Shown one piece after another: positions 10,693-19,553 of a stretch of 64,000 nt of DNA; the first letter of the stretch is position 1; every line of letters starts with the position of its first letter. The notes below the pieces were generated by a model, which had not been told where the DNA came from, ran no database searches, and saw nothing but the letters and a program-made list of their open reading frames with translations. A program made the translations under genes and the position numbers. Source of the DNA: Streptomyces ardesiacus (GTDB lineage Bacteria > Actinomycetota > Actinomycetes > Streptomycetales > Streptomycetaceae); NCBI RefSeq assembly GCF_003112575.1, contig NZ_BEWC01000001.1:1116001-1180000 (forward strand), read 5' to 3'.

Positions 10693-12588
10693 CTAGCCCT
10701 GCGTGTGCGTCACCCCCACCGGCCCGAACGAGACCCGGGTGCGGGCGCCGTCGGCCGCCCAGACCACCTCCACGGCGTCCTCTCCGGCCACCACCTCCGC
10801 GACCGCGTCGGCCACCGAAACGCTCGCCGGCTCGCCCGCCAGCGCGGCCAGGCAGACGTGCACGGAGGTGCCGCCCGCCGCGCCGGACAACCGGGGCAGC
10901 TCCGCCCACGGCACGTACGCGGTGCCCTGCGGGGCGCGCACGGTCTCCGTCCCGGGCTCCCAGCCGTACAGCCCGTGCAGGGCCGAGGTCAGCGGCTCCT
11001 CGGGTCCGGTGGCCCACCCGGTGTGGGTGACGCGGGCCCCGGCCGGCGCCCCGGCCACCCGGTGCACCCGCAGCTCGTACGGCCCCCTGGCCACCGTCAC
11101 GCTCTCCACCCGCAGTCCCGGCACCATCGGCGCCCCGGCCGCGAACACCGGCCGGTGCCAGGACGCCGCCCAGCCCCAGCCCTCGCCGCCGCCCGCGCCC
11201 AGCGGGTGGATACGGCGCCGCACGCTGGACCGGCCGTTCACCTCGACCGACAGGTGGTTGTCGGCCACGTTCTCCCGAGCAGTGGGCCCCGTCCGGGTCG
11301 AGTAGGCCTGCCGGCCGTAGTGCGGGTCGTCCTCGGCCGCCGACTCGCCCTCGTGCGGGCGGACATGGTCACTGCCGTGGTTGTGCAGCCGTACGATCCC
11401 GTCGGCGCGGGTCGCCTGCACCAGCAGCCCGGGTGCCGTGAGCGCCAGCACCCGGTCCGCCTCCTCCACCGGCGCGGGCTCCTCCGTCGCCGTCCACAGC
11501 GGGTGCTCCGGCGCGGCGAGGAGCGACACGAACGCCTTCGACGCCCAGTAGGGGGAGGCCGGGCCCGAGTACGGCTGCAGGGTCGCCTCGTGCGGCCCGT
11601 ACCAGCCCAGGCTCAGCAGCCCCTCCTCCGTCAGCGCCCCCCGGTCCACGAAGTACCGCAGGCTGCCGCTGGCCAGCCGCCGGGAGGCGCCCGGGGTCAG
11701 CGGCGAGTGCCCGGTCAGCGCGCCGAGGCCCACGGCCGCCGACGCGGCGAAGCGGTAGGCGAGCGAGCGGCCGAAGTGCAGCGGAGCACCGTCGGCCCCG
11801 AACATCAGGGCGAAGCCGTCGAGATGGGCGCGCAACCGCTCCCCGTACCGGGCGAGGGCGTCGCCGTCGCCGCCGAGACGGGCGTCGAGCACCGGATAGA
11901 GGTGCAGCGCCCAGCCGTTGTAGTGGTCGAAGGCGCGCCCGTCGCCGTCGGCGTACCAGCCCTCGCCCCGGTACCAGCCCTCCATCAGCTCCAGCGCCCG
12001 CTGCCGGGCCGCGGCCGTCTCGGCGTCGCCGCGGCCGACCGACTCCAGGAACCCGGCGACCGTGTACGGGAACAGGTACCAGTTGTTCGGCGCCGGCACG
12101 TGCCGCAGCGCCCCGCGCAGCCACTCCTCCACCCGGTCCTGCACCCCGGAGTCGAGGTTCTTCCACAGCCACGGCGCGGTCAGCCGCAGCCCGAGCGCCA
12201 CCGAGGCCGACTCGACCATGGGCTGGCCCTGGACGTCGTGGTCGAGGATCAGCGGCCAGGACTCGGTGTCGTCCCGGCCGGGGGTACGGGTGCCCGAGGC
12301 GAGGCCCTCGGCGTAGCGGTCCAGCCAGCCGTGGGGATCCGCGCCGCCCGCACCGGCGACGCGGAAGCCCGCCGCCAGGAACGTCCGCGCGAAGCCCTCC
12401 AGCCCGTCGGAGCGCACGCCCGAGCGCGAGGGGCGGCCCGGCAGGTCGAGCAGGGCGCGGCCCGGGCTGCTCCAGCGCCACGCGGCCCACAGCAGCCCGT
12501 CCGCGACGGCCTCCCAGTGGGCGCGGGTGTAACCGGTGAAGGGGCTCGACGCACGGTCCTCGGTGGGCAGTTCGAACGGGATGCTCAT
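10693..12588 (-). CDS. DUF2264-family protein (alpha/alpha-toroid, probable glycan-active)
   Basis: 631 residues, cytoplasmic, no signal peptide. The N-terminal 350-400 residues match the DUF2264 pattern: Trp/Tyr-rich helical repeats such as WPLILDHDVQGQPMVES, APNNWYLFPY and FDHYNGWALHLYP. A beta-rich C-terminal part has HNHGSDH and ADNHLSVEVNG. The family is related to alpha/alpha-barrel glycoside hydrolases and lyases but has no settled reaction. Start ATG 12588 overlaps the upstream dehydrogenase stop (ATGA). As last gene of a sugar-uptake operon it probably processes the imported oligosaccharide, perhaps an unsaturated or acidic one. That is inference. Confidence 0.8.
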   Translation of the reverse strand: MSIPFELPTEDRASSPFTGYTRAHWEAVADGLLWAAWRWSSPGRALLDLPGRPSRSGVRSDGLEGFARTFLAAGFRVAGAGGADPHGWLDRYAEGLASGTRTPGRDDTESWPLILDHDVQGQPMVESASVALGLRLTAPWLWKNLDSGVQDRVEEWLRGALRHVPAPNNWYLFPYTVAGFLESVGRGDAETAAARQRALELMEGWYRGEGWYADGDGRAFDHYNGWALHLYPVLDARLGGDGDALARYGERLRAHLDGFALMFGADGAPLHFGRSLAYRFAASAAVGLGALTGHSPLTPGASRRLASGSLRYFVDRGALTEEGLLSLGWYGPHEATLQPYSGPASPYWASKAFVSLLAAPEHPLWTATEEPAPVEEADRVLALTAPGLLVQATRADGIVRLHNHGSDHVRPHEGESAAEDDPHYGRQAYSTRTGPTARENVADNHLSVEVNGRSSVRRRIHPLGAGGGEGWGWAASWHRPVFAAGAPMVPGLRVESVTVARGPYELRVHRVAGAPAGARVTHTGWATGPEEPLTSALHGLYGWEPGTETVRAPQGTAYVPWAELPRLSGAAGGTSVHVCLAALAGEPASVSVADAVAEVVAGEDAVEVVWAADGARTRVSFGPVGVTHTQG

Positions 12589-13616
12589 GCCAGGAACGCC
12601 AGCCTTTCGCGTCGTACGGGGTGGAGGAAGCCGGACCCGAGGGCCCAGCGGCTCGTCTCGGCGAGGGCGAGGTCGGCCAGCCGGCGCCACTCGTTGCCCT
12701 CGGAACCGGCCAGGTGCGGGGTGATCAGGGCGTTTTCGCAGTCCCACAGCGGGTGGTCCGGCGCCAGCGCCTCGGGGTCGGTGACGTCGAGGACGGCCCG
12801 GATCCGGCCCGCCAGCACCGCGTCGGTGAGCGCGTCCTGGTCGATCACCGCCCCCCGGGAGGTGTTGATCAGCACCGCGTCGGCGGGCATCGCCTCGATC
12901 AGCGCACGGCCGACCAGGTGCCGGGTCTCCGGCAGCAGCGGCGTGTGCACGCTGACGGTGTCGCAGCGCGCGAACAGCTCCGCCAGTCCCACGTTCTCGA
13001 CGCCCAGCGAGGCGGCCTCCGCGTCGCTCACGTACGGGTCGTGCAGCAGCACCTCCACGTCGTGCGGGCGCAGCAGCTCCACGACCCGGCGGCCGATCAG
13101 CGAGGCCGACAGGATGCCGACCGTGCGCCGGTAGTTGCCGACGCCGCGCGGGGTGCGCAGCCAGTTCCCGCGCACCCGGGAGGCCCGGTAGTCACGGGCC
13201 CGCTCCAGCACCCGCTTGCCGCTCAGCAGGATCATGCCGAGGGTGTACTCCGCCACCGGCAGCGCGTTGGCCGCGGCGGCCGAGGAGACCTCGACGCCCC
13301 GCTCCCAGCAGGCGTCGGTGACGTGCCCGCGGACGCTGCCCGCCGTGTGCACCACGGCCCGCAGCCGGGGCGCCGCACGCAGCACCTCCGCGTCCAGCGG
13401 CGGACAGCCCCACCCGGTGATCAGCAGCTCCACGTCCGCCAGCACGGATCTCGCCCGCGCCGTGGTCAGGTCGTCGAGCACCGGGAACGGCGCCAGGTCG
13501 CAGACCTCGCGGAACGCGGCGAGGGACTCGGGGTCGAGGACGGCCGAGGCGGCGTCCGGGGACATGGCCACGGCGGCACGGGGCCGGCGGCCGGGTCCGG
13601 GGGCGTGCACGGTCAC
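12585..13616 (-). CDS. D-isomer-specific 2-hydroxyacid dehydrogenase
   Basis: 343-residue NAD-dependent oxidoreductase. The Rossmann signature is slightly altered (VGILSASLIGRRVVELLRP instead of GxGxxG), then INTSRGAVIDQDAL and TPHLAGSEGNEWRR follow, with the catalytic Arg/Glu/His pattern of the family. The start is GTG 13616: it overlaps the upstream stop as GTGA and has GGAG 9 bases before it. The internal ATG 13565 has no ribosome-binding site. Context suggests oxidation or reduction of a sugar-derived acid. The Ala-Ser replacement in the nucleotide loop is worth noting. Confidence 0.85.
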   Translation of the reverse strand: MTVHAPGPGRRPRAAVAMSPDAASAVLDPESLAAFREVCDLAPFPVLDDLTTARARSVLADVELLITGWGCPPLDAEVLRAAPRLRAVVHTAGSVRGHVTDACWERGVEVSSAAAANALPVAEYTLGMILLSGKRVLERARDYRASRVRGNWLRTPRGVGNYRRTVGILSASLIGRRVVELLRPHDVEVLLHDPYVSDAEAASLGVENVGLAELFARCDTVSVHTPLLPETRHLVGRALIEAMPADAVLINTSRGAVIDQDALTDAVLAGRIRAVLDVTDPEALAPDHPLWDCENALITPHLAGSEGNEWRRLADLALAETSRWALGSGFLHPVRRERLAFLA

Positions 13617-14476
13617 TTGACGGCTCCGGCGGTCAGGCCGCTGCGCCAGAAACGCTGGAGCAGCACGAAGGCGAGGATGAGCGGCAGCACGGCGAGCAGC
13701 GAGCCCATGATGACCACGGGGTAGTACTCGGGCGACACGGACGCCGAACTGTTCCACTGGTACAGGCCGAGGCTGACGGGATACAGGTCCTGGTCGGACA
13801 GCATCACCATGGGCAGGAAGAAGTTGTTCCAGATCGCGGTCAGCTGGAAGAGGAAGACGGTGACCAGGCCGGGCCCGAGCATCCTGAGCGCCACCCGCAC
13901 GTACGTGGTCAGCTCCCCGGCCCCGTCCACGCGCGCCGCCTCCAGCACCTCGTCGGGCACGTAGCCCCGCGCGAAGATCCGGCCGAGGTAGACGCCGAAC
14001 GGATTGAACAGCACCGGGATGAACACCGCCCAGAAGGTGTTGACCAGGCCGGCCTCGGACGCCATCAGGTACAGCGGCAGCGCCAGCACCGTCTGCGGCA
14101 CCATCACCGCCGCCAGCACCAGGCCGAACAGCTTCTCCTTGTGCCGGAAGCGGTACTTGTCGAAGGCGTAGCCGCAGGCCACGCTCACCAGCGCGCCGAG
14201 CGCCGCGCCGAGCACCGCGTACAGCAGGCTGTTGACGTACCAGCGGCCGTACAGCCCGTCGTCCATGGCGAACAGGTCCTTCAGGTTCTGCAGGAAGGAG
14301 AAGTCGCTCAGGGAGAGCAGGTCGCTGCTGAAGAGGGCGTCGCGGTTCTTCGCGGAGGCGAGCACCAGCCACAGCACCGGCAGCAGCGTGTAGAGGACGG
14401 AGAGGGCGACGACCACGTTGACGGTGGCGCGGCCCAGCAGCTTCGGGCGGAGCAGGGAGGTGTCGGCGGCGCTCAT
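13613..14476 (-). CDS. Carbohydrate ABC transporter permease, MalG type
   Basis: 287 residues with about six membrane helices. The cytoplasmic EAA loop is EVLEAARVDGAGELTTYVRVALRM. The inner-membrane half of the importer acts with the permease encoded just upstream. Start ATG 14476 overlaps the preceding stop (ATGA). The operon has no ATPase gene, which is normal for Streptomyces CUT1 systems served by a shared MsiK ATPase. Confidence 0.92.
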   Translation of the reverse strand: MSAADTSLLRPKLLGRATVNVVVALSVLYTLLPVLWLVLASAKNRDALFSSDLLSLSDFSFLQNLKDLFAMDDGLYGRWYVNSLLYAVLGAALGALVSVACGYAFDKYRFRHKEKLFGLVLAAVMVPQTVLALPLYLMASEAGLVNTFWAVFIPVLFNPFGVYLGRIFARGYVPDEVLEAARVDGAGELTTYVRVALRMLGPGLVTVFLFQLTAIWNNFFLPMVMLSDQDLYPVSLGLYQWNSSASVSPEYYPVVIMGSLLAVLPLILAFVLLQRFWRSGLTAGAVK

Positions 14477-15459
14477 CGGGCCTCCTCGGAGTCGGTGCGG
14501 CTGGTGAAGCGGGTGACGCCGTAGGACAGGGCGATGGTGCACACCAGCAGGACCACCGAAGCGGCCGCCGCGAGGCTGTAGTTGTTGCGGGTGAAGGCCG
14601 CGTCGTAGATGTACATGCTGGGCGAGAAACGCGAGCTGATCATGGGGGAGGACTGGCTGAGCAGCATCGGCTCGGTGAAGAGCTGGAGCGCCCAGATCAG
14701 GGTGAAGATCGAGACCGTCACGATGGAGGCCCGCACCAGCGGTGTCTTGACCTGGAGCGCCGTGCGCACCGGCCCGGCGCCGTCCACGACGGACGCCTCG
14801 ATCACCTCGCGCGGCACGGCCTGGAGGGCGGCGTAGAAGATCACCATGTTGTAGCCGAGGTTGCTCCACAGGGCGATGTTCACGATGGACGGGACCACCG
14901 TGTGCACGCCGAGGAAGTCGATCGTGATGTCGCCCTTGGCGAACAGCTCGATGACCGGGCTGATGCCGGGGGTGTACAGGTACAGCCAGATCAGCGCCGC
15001 GATGATGCCGGGCACCGCGTGCGGCAGGAACAGGCCGAGCTGGGCGAAGGCGCGCAGCCGCACCACGCCGGAGTCCAGCAGCAGGGCGAGGGCGAGTGCG
15101 CCGACGACCATCAGCGGGATGTAGATGAGGCAGTACAGGGCGACCGTGCCGAGCCCGCCGAGGAAGGTGGGGTCGGTCAGGACGGCCGCGTAGGAGCGCA
15201 GTCCGACGAAGACCGTGCGCTCGGGGCCGAAGCCGAGACCGGGCTGGTCGTCGCTGAAGAAGCTCAGGTAGACGGCGGTGCCGACGGGAATCAGGAAGAC
15301 GGTGACCAGCAGGGCGAAGAACGGCGTCATGAGGACGCCGGCCGCGGTCAGTTGACGGCGCTTGGCCGCTCGGCGGGCGCGCGGGCCCGAGGCGGAGGGT
15401 GCCGGGGAGGCGGCGCGGTCGGCGCCGGCCGGCACCCGTGCGGGGGTGGTCGTGGTCAT
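14473..15459 (-). CDS. Carbohydrate ABC transporter permease, MalF type
   Basis: 328 residues. A basic, Ala/Pro-rich cytoplasmic N-terminus of about 40 residues precedes six predicted helices. The EAA loop is EVIEASVVDGAGPVRTALQV. Start ATG 15459 is chosen for the AGGTGA ribosome-binding site and the position of the first helix. It lies 26 bases after the binding-protein gene and is coupled by ATGA to the second permease. Confidence 0.92.
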   Translation of the reverse strand: MTTTTPARVPAGADRAASPAPSASGPRARRAAKRRQLTAAGVLMTPFFALLVTVFLIPVGTAVYLSFFSDDQPGLGFGPERTVFVGLRSYAAVLTDPTFLGGLGTVALYCLIYIPLMVVGALALALLLDSGVVRLRAFAQLGLFLPHAVPGIIAALIWLYLYTPGISPVIELFAKGDITIDFLGVHTVVPSIVNIALWSNLGYNMVIFYAALQAVPREVIEASVVDGAGPVRTALQVKTPLVRASIVTVSIFTLIWALQLFTEPMLLSQSSPMISSRFSPSMYIYDAAFTRNNYSLAAAASVVLLVCTIALSYGVTRFTSRTDSEEAR

Positions 15460-15485
15460 GGGTGTGTCACCTGCCTTTCGTCGGC

Positions 15486-16817
15486 TCAGGTGCTGTGCTG
15501 GGTGGTGGACAGGCCGAGGGCCTTGAGGTCGGGCATGGTGCCCTCCTGCGCGGTGCGCAGCGACTCGACGAGGCTGCCCTGGCCGCCGCCGACGCGGGCG
15601 AAGGAGTCCTGCATGACCTTCTGGGTGGCGCTCATCCGCGGGCCCCAGAGCCACTGGTCGCCGATCTTCTCGGCCTCCTGCTCGAACAGGGAGTAGATGT
15701 CCTGGCCGCCGTAGTACGAGCGGTCGAAGGCGTCGCGGCCCACCGCGACCAGGCCGGGAGCGGCAGGGTACTGGCTGCTGGTGCCGCTGGAGAGCCGGGC
15801 GCGCAGGGCGTCGGGGTGGGAGACCTGCCATTCGATGAACTCCATGGCGGCCTCCGGGTGCCTGCTGTCCGCGGTGACCGCGAAGGTCGAGCCGCCGTGC
15901 GTGCCGGCCGAGGGGCTGCCGGTGTCCCACTGCGGCAGCGGCGCGATCCGCCACTGGCCCTTCTGCCCGGGCCGCGCGTTCATCTGGGCGCCGGCGTCCC
16001 AGGCGCCGCTGAGCCGGGTCAGGACCAGGCCGTTGCCGATCTGCGCGTCGGACTGCCTGCTCTCGACGGCGTTCATGAAGACGTCGTCCCGGTCGATCAG
16101 CCCCTGCCAGTACTCCGCGACCCGCCGCGAGGGCGCGTCGGCGAGCGAGACGTTCCAGGCGCCCTTCGAGGTGTCGAACCACTGGGCGCCCGCCTGCCAG
16201 GCGTAGCAGGCGAACTGCGTCATCCCGTCGGTGGGGAAGAGCACCAGCCGGCGGCCGGGCGCCCTGCGGCGCACCGTCGCGGCCTGCTCGGCGAACTCGT
16301 CCCAGGTACGGGCGGGTCGCAGTCCGTACCGCTCGAACAGGTCTGCGCGGTAGTGCATCACCATGGGTTCGACGTCCAGCGGCACGGCGAACACCCGGCG
16401 TTCGAAGGTGGTCAGGCCGAGCGCCTGCGGCAGCAGCTTGCGGCGCAGAGCGTCGCTCATCAGGTCGGTGATGTCACGGGCGACACCGTCGATGGCGAAC
16501 CCCGGTACCTGCGGATACTCGAGGGTGGCGACATCGGGCGCGTTGCCCGCCCGGGCGGCGTTGCTGAGCTTGGCGTAGCCGCCCTGCCCGCCGGAGGGGA
16601 TCTGCTGGAACTCCACCTGGACGTTCCGGTGCGTGCGGTTGAACGCGTCGACCACTTCCTGGCTGCCGCGCAGGGCGGACCAGAAGGTGATGCGGGTGGT
16701 GCTGCCCGTGCGGGCCGACGATGCTCCGTTCCCCCCGCTGCAGGCGCTCACGGCTCCTGCCAGGGGGAGGGCGGTCATCGCGGCGAGCACGGAGCGACGG
16801 CTGGGTCGTCCGGGCAT
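15486..16817 (-). CDS. Sugar-binding lipoprotein of the ABC importer
   Basis: 443-residue CUT1-family solute-binding protein. The N-terminus combines a twin-arginine-like stretch (SRRSVLAAM) with a lipobox AVSAC (Cys about 26), so it is exported, probably by Tat, and lipid-anchored. The mature domain starts RITFWSALRGSQEVV, typical of SBP_bac_1. ATG 16817 has GGAGG 7 bases upstream. First transporter gene of the operon, 124 bases after the regulator gene; a candidate operator lies at 16928-16943 in that gap. Ligand unknown. Confidence 0.92.
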   Translation of the reverse strand: MPGRPSRRSVLAAMTALPLAGAVSACSGGNGASSARTGSTTRITFWSALRGSQEVVDAFNRTHRNVQVEFQQIPSGGQGGYAKLSNAARAGNAPDVATLEYPQVPGFAIDGVARDITDLMSDALRRKLLPQALGLTTFERRVFAVPLDVEPMVMHYRADLFERYGLRPARTWDEFAEQAATVRRRAPGRRLVLFPTDGMTQFACYAWQAGAQWFDTSKGAWNVSLADAPSRRVAEYWQGLIDRDDVFMNAVESRQSDAQIGNGLVLTRLSGAWDAGAQMNARPGQKGQWRIAPLPQWDTGSPSAGTHGGSTFAVTADSRHPEAAMEFIEWQVSHPDALRARLSSGTSSQYPAAPGLVAVGRDAFDRSYYGGQDIYSLFEQEAEKIGDQWLWGPRMSATQKVMQDSFARVGGGQGSLVESLRTAQEGTMPDLKALGLSTTQHST

Positions 16818-16927
16818 GGCGCCTCCGCGGCTCCTGCGGGTCCGCGCGGGGCGGACGCGACTCTTCGAGACACCGGAATCCTGAACGCCCCAGCCCAAAC
16901 GGTCAATAGATCGATCAGAAGAAAATG

Positions 16928-16943
16928 AAACGCTCAAACGCTC
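16928..16943. promoter_or_regulatory. Candidate operator, tandem 8-bp repeat
   Basis: AAACGCTC is repeated head-to-tail (16928-16935, 16936-16943), partly inside the end of the regulator gene and about 110 bases upstream of the binding-protein start. The inner 10 bases CGCTCAAACG (16931-16940) recur as an exact reverse complement at 18073-18082, in front of the regulator itself. Shared sites at both promoters fit a regulator-bound operator. Confidence 0.6.
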
Positions 16944-18048
16944 ATTCGGCAACCGGTCCGGTCCACCGGTCCGTCGACCCGCGCACCATCAGCCGCGGCA
17001 GCAGCTCGACCCGCCGGCCCGGCTGCCGGCTCCCGGGCGCCTCGGACAGCCGCTGGAGCAGCAGCTCCGCCGCCGCGTGACCGACCTCCGCCTTGGGCGG
17101 CGACACGGCCGTCAGCGGCGGCGCGGCCAGACCGGCCACCACGTCGTCGTACGCGACCACCGAGCAGTCCTCCGGCACCCGCACGCCCTCCTCCGCGAGC
17201 CGCTGGACGACCATCAGGGCGTCCACGTCACCGTGCAGCACCATCGCGGTGGCGCCGACCTTGCGCATCAGCGCGGGCAACTCCGCCGTCTCGTCCGCGG
17301 AGTACGGCCCGTCGGCCCCGGCCTCCGGCGCGATCAGCGTCCACGCCCACTGCTCCACCAGCGGATGCGACCCGGCGATCCCGGTGAGGGCGTCCCGCAG
17401 CGAGCGGGCGGTGGGGCTGTCGTGCCGGGTGGCGAAGACGATGCGCCGGTGACCGAGCCCGACCAGGTGCTCCACCGCCAGGTGCGCGCCGTACCAGTGG
17501 TCCGAGCAGACCGAGTCCAGGGCGTGCAGCGCGCTGCCGCGCCACGGGCGGCGTTCCATCAGCACGGTCGGCACGCCGATCCCGGCGAGCCACTCGTGGT
17601 CGGCCTCCTCGTCGGCCCGGCCGCGCCAGCGCGGGGCGATCAGCAGCCCGTCCGCCCCGGCCGCCAACGCCCGTTCCACCAGCGGGCGTTCGGCCCCCGA
17701 CGCCTGGGGCGCCAGGTGCAGGGCCATGCGCACCCCGGCCCGCTCCAGGACCGTGCGCGCCCCGTGCAGGGTCTCGGTCAGGTACGAGTGCCGTACGGGA
17801 ACCACCACGGCCACCCGGTCCCCGCCCGCCGGGGCCGGCTCGTGGACCGTCTCCTGGGCCGGCACCGTCGAGCGCACGACGCCGTGCCCGCGGCTCAGCC
17901 TGCCCTCGCGCGTCAGCTCCTCCACGTCGCGGCGCACGGTGACCACCGAGACCTGCAACTCGTCGGCGAGGTCGCGCACCCGCGCGGTCCCGCGCGCCTG
18001 GACCGCCGCCAGTATCCGCTGGCGCCTGAGATCGACCGGCTCCCGCAT
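16942..18048 (-). CDS. Regulator with DeoR-type HTH and LacI-type sugar-binding domain
   Basis: 368 residues. The first 55 residues are a DeoR winged HTH (RRQRILAAVQ ... VRDLADELQVSVVTVRRDVEELTREG). From about residue 75 the protein is a periplasmic-binding-protein-like LacI/GalR sensor (VAVVVPVRHSYL, GLGHRRIVFATRHD, VVAYDDVVAG, LPRLMVRGST). Classical DeoR proteins carry a sugar-phosphate isomerase-like sensor instead, so the architecture is a swap. ATG 18048 has GGGGAG upstream. It heads the transport operon and most likely senses the imported free sugar or oligosaccharide. Confidence 0.88.
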   Translation of the reverse strand: MREPVDLRRQRILAAVQARGTARVRDLADELQVSVVTVRRDVEELTREGRLSRGHGVVRSTVPAQETVHEPAPAGGDRVAVVVPVRHSYLTETLHGARTVLERAGVRMALHLAPQASGAERPLVERALAAGADGLLIAPRWRGRADEEADHEWLAGIGVPTVLMERRPWRGSALHALDSVCSDHWYGAHLAVEHLVGLGHRRIVFATRHDSPTARSLRDALTGIAGSHPLVEQWAWTLIAPEAGADGPYSADETAELPALMRKVGATAMVLHGDVDALMVVQRLAEEGVRVPEDCSVVAYDDVVAGLAAPPLTAVSPPKAEVGHAAAELLLQRLSEAPGSRQPGRRVELLPRLMVRGSTDRWTGPVAE

Positions 18049-18072
18049 CAGGTCTCCCCACCCGAGAATGTT

Positions 18073-18082
18073 CGTTTGAGCG
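18073..18082. promoter_or_regulatory. Candidate operator upstream of the DeoR/LacI hybrid regulator
   Basis: CGTTTGAGCG, exact reverse complement of 16931-16940, located 25 bases before the regulator start. It is set in a locally AT-rich stretch (TTCGTTTGAGCGATTCC, then TCATCATAACGATC) that is probably the promoter. Confidence 0.55.
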
Positions 18083-18127
18083 ATTCCGCGTCATCATAAC
18101 GATCGCTCGCGCCGGGTGCCGGTTTCC

Positions 18128-18439
18128 CTAAGGTTCCGGATCGGCGAGGAGGGGGCCCAGCGGACCCAGGTCGAGGTTCAGGTCGGAGCGCCTGAGACCG
18201 TGCTGGGCGCACAGGTCGTCCATCCGCTCGTCGAGCAGCATCAGCGCCGTGCCGAGCCGGTCCTCCTGCTCCGCGCTCAGCGTGCCCGCGTCGAAGCGGC
18301 GCACGGCCTGGCGCTCCATGAGCTGGCGCAGCAGCTCCACCACCGTGAGGACGAGCGCGGCCAGGTCGTTGGTGACCCGCTCGGGATCCAGGTCGAGGGC
18401 GTGCGCGGCACGGGCGGCACCGGCCCGGGGCGCGGTCAC
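18128..18439 (-). CDS. gvpK: Gas vesicle protein GvpK
   Basis: 103 residues, GvpK family: VTNDLAALVLTVVELLRQLMERQAVRRF and the C-terminal LDERMDDLCAQHGL are recognisable. An accessory protein needed for gas-vesicle assembly elsewhere. Start GTG 18439 overlaps the gvpS stop (GTGA). Last gene of the ten-gene gvp operon. Confidence 0.9.
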   Translation of the reverse strand: MTAPRAGAARAAHALDLDPERVTNDLAALVLTVVELLRQLMERQAVRRFDAGTLSAEQEDRLGTALMLLDERMDDLCAQHGLRRSDLNLDLGPLGPLLADPEP

Positions 18440-18684
18440 AGCGGCCCGCTGTCCGGCCAGGGGGCGGGCACCCGCTCGTTCACCGAGGACAGCAGCGCGT
18501 GCAGGGAGATCCGCACCAGCGGCACGTCCGCGATGGCCAGGACCAGGTCGCCGCTGACCACGACACCGGTCGCCAGCACCCGGTCCAGCAGGTCCACCAA
18601 AGGGACGCCGACCGGTGCGTACGGCTCGGCGCCGCCCCAGGGCACGGGGGCCGGACCGGGCGTCCTGGCGTCCGGGACGGTCAT
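18436..18684 (-). CDS. gvpS: Gas vesicle protein GvpS (GvpA/J family)
   Basis: 82 residues, one of three GvpA-fold proteins in the cluster. Core: LVDLLDRVLATGVVVSGDL then VPLVRISLHALLSSV. Compared with GvpA it lacks a long C-terminal tail and has a Pro-rich N-terminus (TPGPAPVPWGG). Likely a minor or nucleating wall component. ATG 18684 overlaps the gvpL stop (ATGA). Confidence 0.88.
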   Translation of the reverse strand: MTVPDARTPGPAPVPWGGAEPYAPVGVPLVDLLDRVLATGVVVSGDLVLAIADVPLVRISLHALLSSVNERVPAPWPDSGPL

Positions 18685-19553
18685 GAACGCACCTCCTCCC
18701 GGTCCGGTGCGGCCGGCGCTTCGGGGCCGAACCGCGGGTCCTCGTCCCAGCGGGCGAAGGAGTACGGGATCCACGGGCCCGAGGCGTCGATCCGTACGGC
18801 CGGGCGCCGGCCGGCGGCGGCGATCCGCGCCAGCGCCCCGGTGAAGGCGGCCCGCCGCGCGTCCTCCACCAGGTAGGCGACGTTCAGGAGTTGCGGTGCG
18901 CGGTGGCCCGTCAGCCGCTCGCTCTGGGGTCGGTGCCGGGTCGCGGCGACCGCGTACCGGCGCAGCTCGGCGTCGACCGCCTCCGCCTCGGCCAGCGCCC
19001 GGTCGTGGGCGCCCTGCCGGTCACGCCGTCGCGCGCTCACCCTGCTGAGGTAGGCACGCCCACCGGCGCCGGCGCCGGTGCCGGCCTGCGCGCCGGCCTC
19101 CGCGGCCGGCTCGGGCGGGGCCTCGGCGGCATGCACCTTCACCGCCCACTCCGTACGGTCGCGGAGCCGGTCGAGCAGCGCCTCCAGCGCCTCCCGCCGG
19201 TCGGTGACGGCCCGCGCCGCGGTCGGGTCGCCGCGGTACAGGGTCGCCATGGGCAGCGGTACGACGGGGCCCCGCCCGGCCGCGGCCTCGACGCCCCGGT
19301 GGTGGGCGCGGGCGCAGCGCTCCAGGTCGCCGGGCCGGTTGAGGCGCTCGGTGAGCGCCTCCTGGTCGAACAGGGCGGCGGGAACGTCCTGCACGACCAG
19401 GCACAGGCCGCCCGCGCGCACCAGGCGCAGCGGTCCGCCCTCCTCATGACCCCGCGCCGCCGCCAGGGCGGCCGCGTCCGGCGGCGTGCGGGTGACGGCG
19501 AAGGCGCAGACGATGCCGGGGACCTCGGGCCCGGCGCCGGTCGTGCCGCTCAC
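18681..19553 (-). CDS. gvpL: Gas vesicle protein GvpL (GvpL/F family)
   Basis: 290 residues of the GvpF/L family: PGIVCAFAVTR at the start, VPLPMATLYRGD in the middle, TEWAVKVHA, and the C-terminal VAYLVEDARRAAFTGALARI with the closing GPWIPYSF motif. Minor assembly protein interacting with GvpA-type subunits in studied systems. GTG 19553 is the start because it overlaps the gvpJ stop; a longer frame to 19679 is out of context. Confidence 0.9.
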   Translation of the reverse strand: MSGTTGAGPEVPGIVCAFAVTRTPPDAAALAAARGHEEGGPLRLVRAGGLCLVVQDVPAALFDQEALTERLNRPGDLERCARAHHRGVEAAAGRGPVVPLPMATLYRGDPTAARAVTDRREALEALLDRLRDRTEWAVKVHAAEAPPEPAAEAGAQAGTGAGAGGRAYLSRVSARRRDRQGAHDRALAEAEAVDAELRRYAVAATRHRPQSERLTGHRAPQLLNVAYLVEDARRAAFTGALARIAAAGRRPAVRIDASGPWIPYSFARWDEDPRFGPEAPAAPDREEVRS

